Shown here: in pieces, positions 8,712 to 8,977 of the stretch
Position numbering within the stretch: the stretch's first letter is position 1
Layout: each line of letters opens with the position of its first letter
Assembly (NCBI GenBank): GCA_027443745.1
Contig: DAIAZB010000096.1
Span: 1-8,977, forward strand
Direction of reading: 5' to 3'
DNA from: Thiomonas sp.
GTDB lineage: Bacteria; Pseudomonadota; Gammaproteobacteria; Burkholderiales; Burkholderiaceae
Length of the DNA stretch: 8,977 bases
The notes under the pieces: model-generated
Databases searched by the model: none
What the model was told of the DNA's origin: nothing
The model's input: only the letters and a program-made list of their open reading frames with translations
Translations under genes and position numbers: made by a program

Positions 8712-8977
8712 ATGGCCAGAATCATCGTCGTCACATCCGGCAAAGGTGGGGTCGGCAAGACCACCACCAGCGCCTCCTTCGCCACCGGCCTGGCCCTGCG
8801 CGGCCACAAAACCGCCGTCATCGACTTCGATGTCGGACTGCGCAACCTCGACCTCATCATGGGCTGCGAGCGCCGCGTGGTGTACGACTTCATCAACGTC
8901 ATCCAGGGCGAGGCCAACCTCAACCAGGCGCTGATCAAGGACAAGCAGTGCGACAACCTGTTCGTGCTGCCCGCCTC
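8712..8977 (+). CDS. minD: Septum site-determining ATPase MinD, 3' end missing
   Basis: The first 88 codons are present before the window ends. The protein opens with MARIIVVTSGKGGVGKTTTS, the deviant Walker A motif of the MinD/ParA family, with signature lysine K11 and nucleotide-binding K16. Next comes the DFDVGLRNLD block (D38 and D40), the family's catalytic and switch region, then MGCERRVVYDFINVI, characteristic of MinD rather than ParA. MinD is a membrane-associated ATPase that recruits MinC and oscillates under control of MinE. The C-terminal amphipathic membrane-targeting helix and the expected minE gene lie beyond the window. The gene follows minC by 48 bp and probably shares its transcript. 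Confidence 0.96.
   Translation, partial: MARIIVVTSGKGGVGKTTTSASFATGLALRGHKTAVIDFDVGLRNLDLIMGCERRVVYDFINVIQGEANLNQALIKDKQCDNLFVLPA

Overview
The window is GC-rich and densely coded, with strong G/C preference at third codon positions. Its genes look like those of a betaproteobacterium, most likely Burkholderiales (Thiomonas or Comamonadaceae-like). That placement is inferred from codon use, the min genes, an AidB homologue and the style of the mer operon; no rRNA or other taxonomic marker is present.

Layout from left to right. (1) Positions 1-1749, minus strand: the N-terminal 583 codons of a membrane sensor, with an extracytoplasmic sensing domain, a PAS domain and a GAF-like segment. It runs off the left edge before any output domain. 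(2) Positions 1750-1995: a divergent intergenic region with candidate promoters. (3) Positions 1996-3196, plus strand: a DUF4337-type membrane protein followed 40 bp later by a PAP2-family membrane phosphatase. (4) Positions 3218-5899: a compact mercury-resistance locus, merTPA on the minus strand and merR divergent on the plus strand, with a recognisable MerR operator and a 19-bp-spaced promoter between them. (5) Positions 5955-7667, minus strand: an AidB-like acyl-CoA dehydrogenase homologue. (6) Positions 7857-8977, plus strand: minC and the first 88 codons of minD, the start of the usual minCDE division-site operon.

The mer genes form a complete minimal detoxification route. MerP binds Hg(II) in the periplasm, MerT carries it across the inner membrane, MerA reduces it to Hg(0), and MerR represses or activates merTPA from the shared operator. 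merA lacks the usual N-terminal metal-binding domain and has instead a short cysteine-bearing tail. No transposase, resolvase or integrase gene lies in the window, so the mer genes appear embedded among chromosomal housekeeping genes.

I do not see a clearly new multi-gene system. The items most worth a second look are the MerA N-terminal tail, the perfect hairpin over the merA stop codon, the palindrome inside the sensor gene, and the uncharacterised DUF4337/PAP2 pair.
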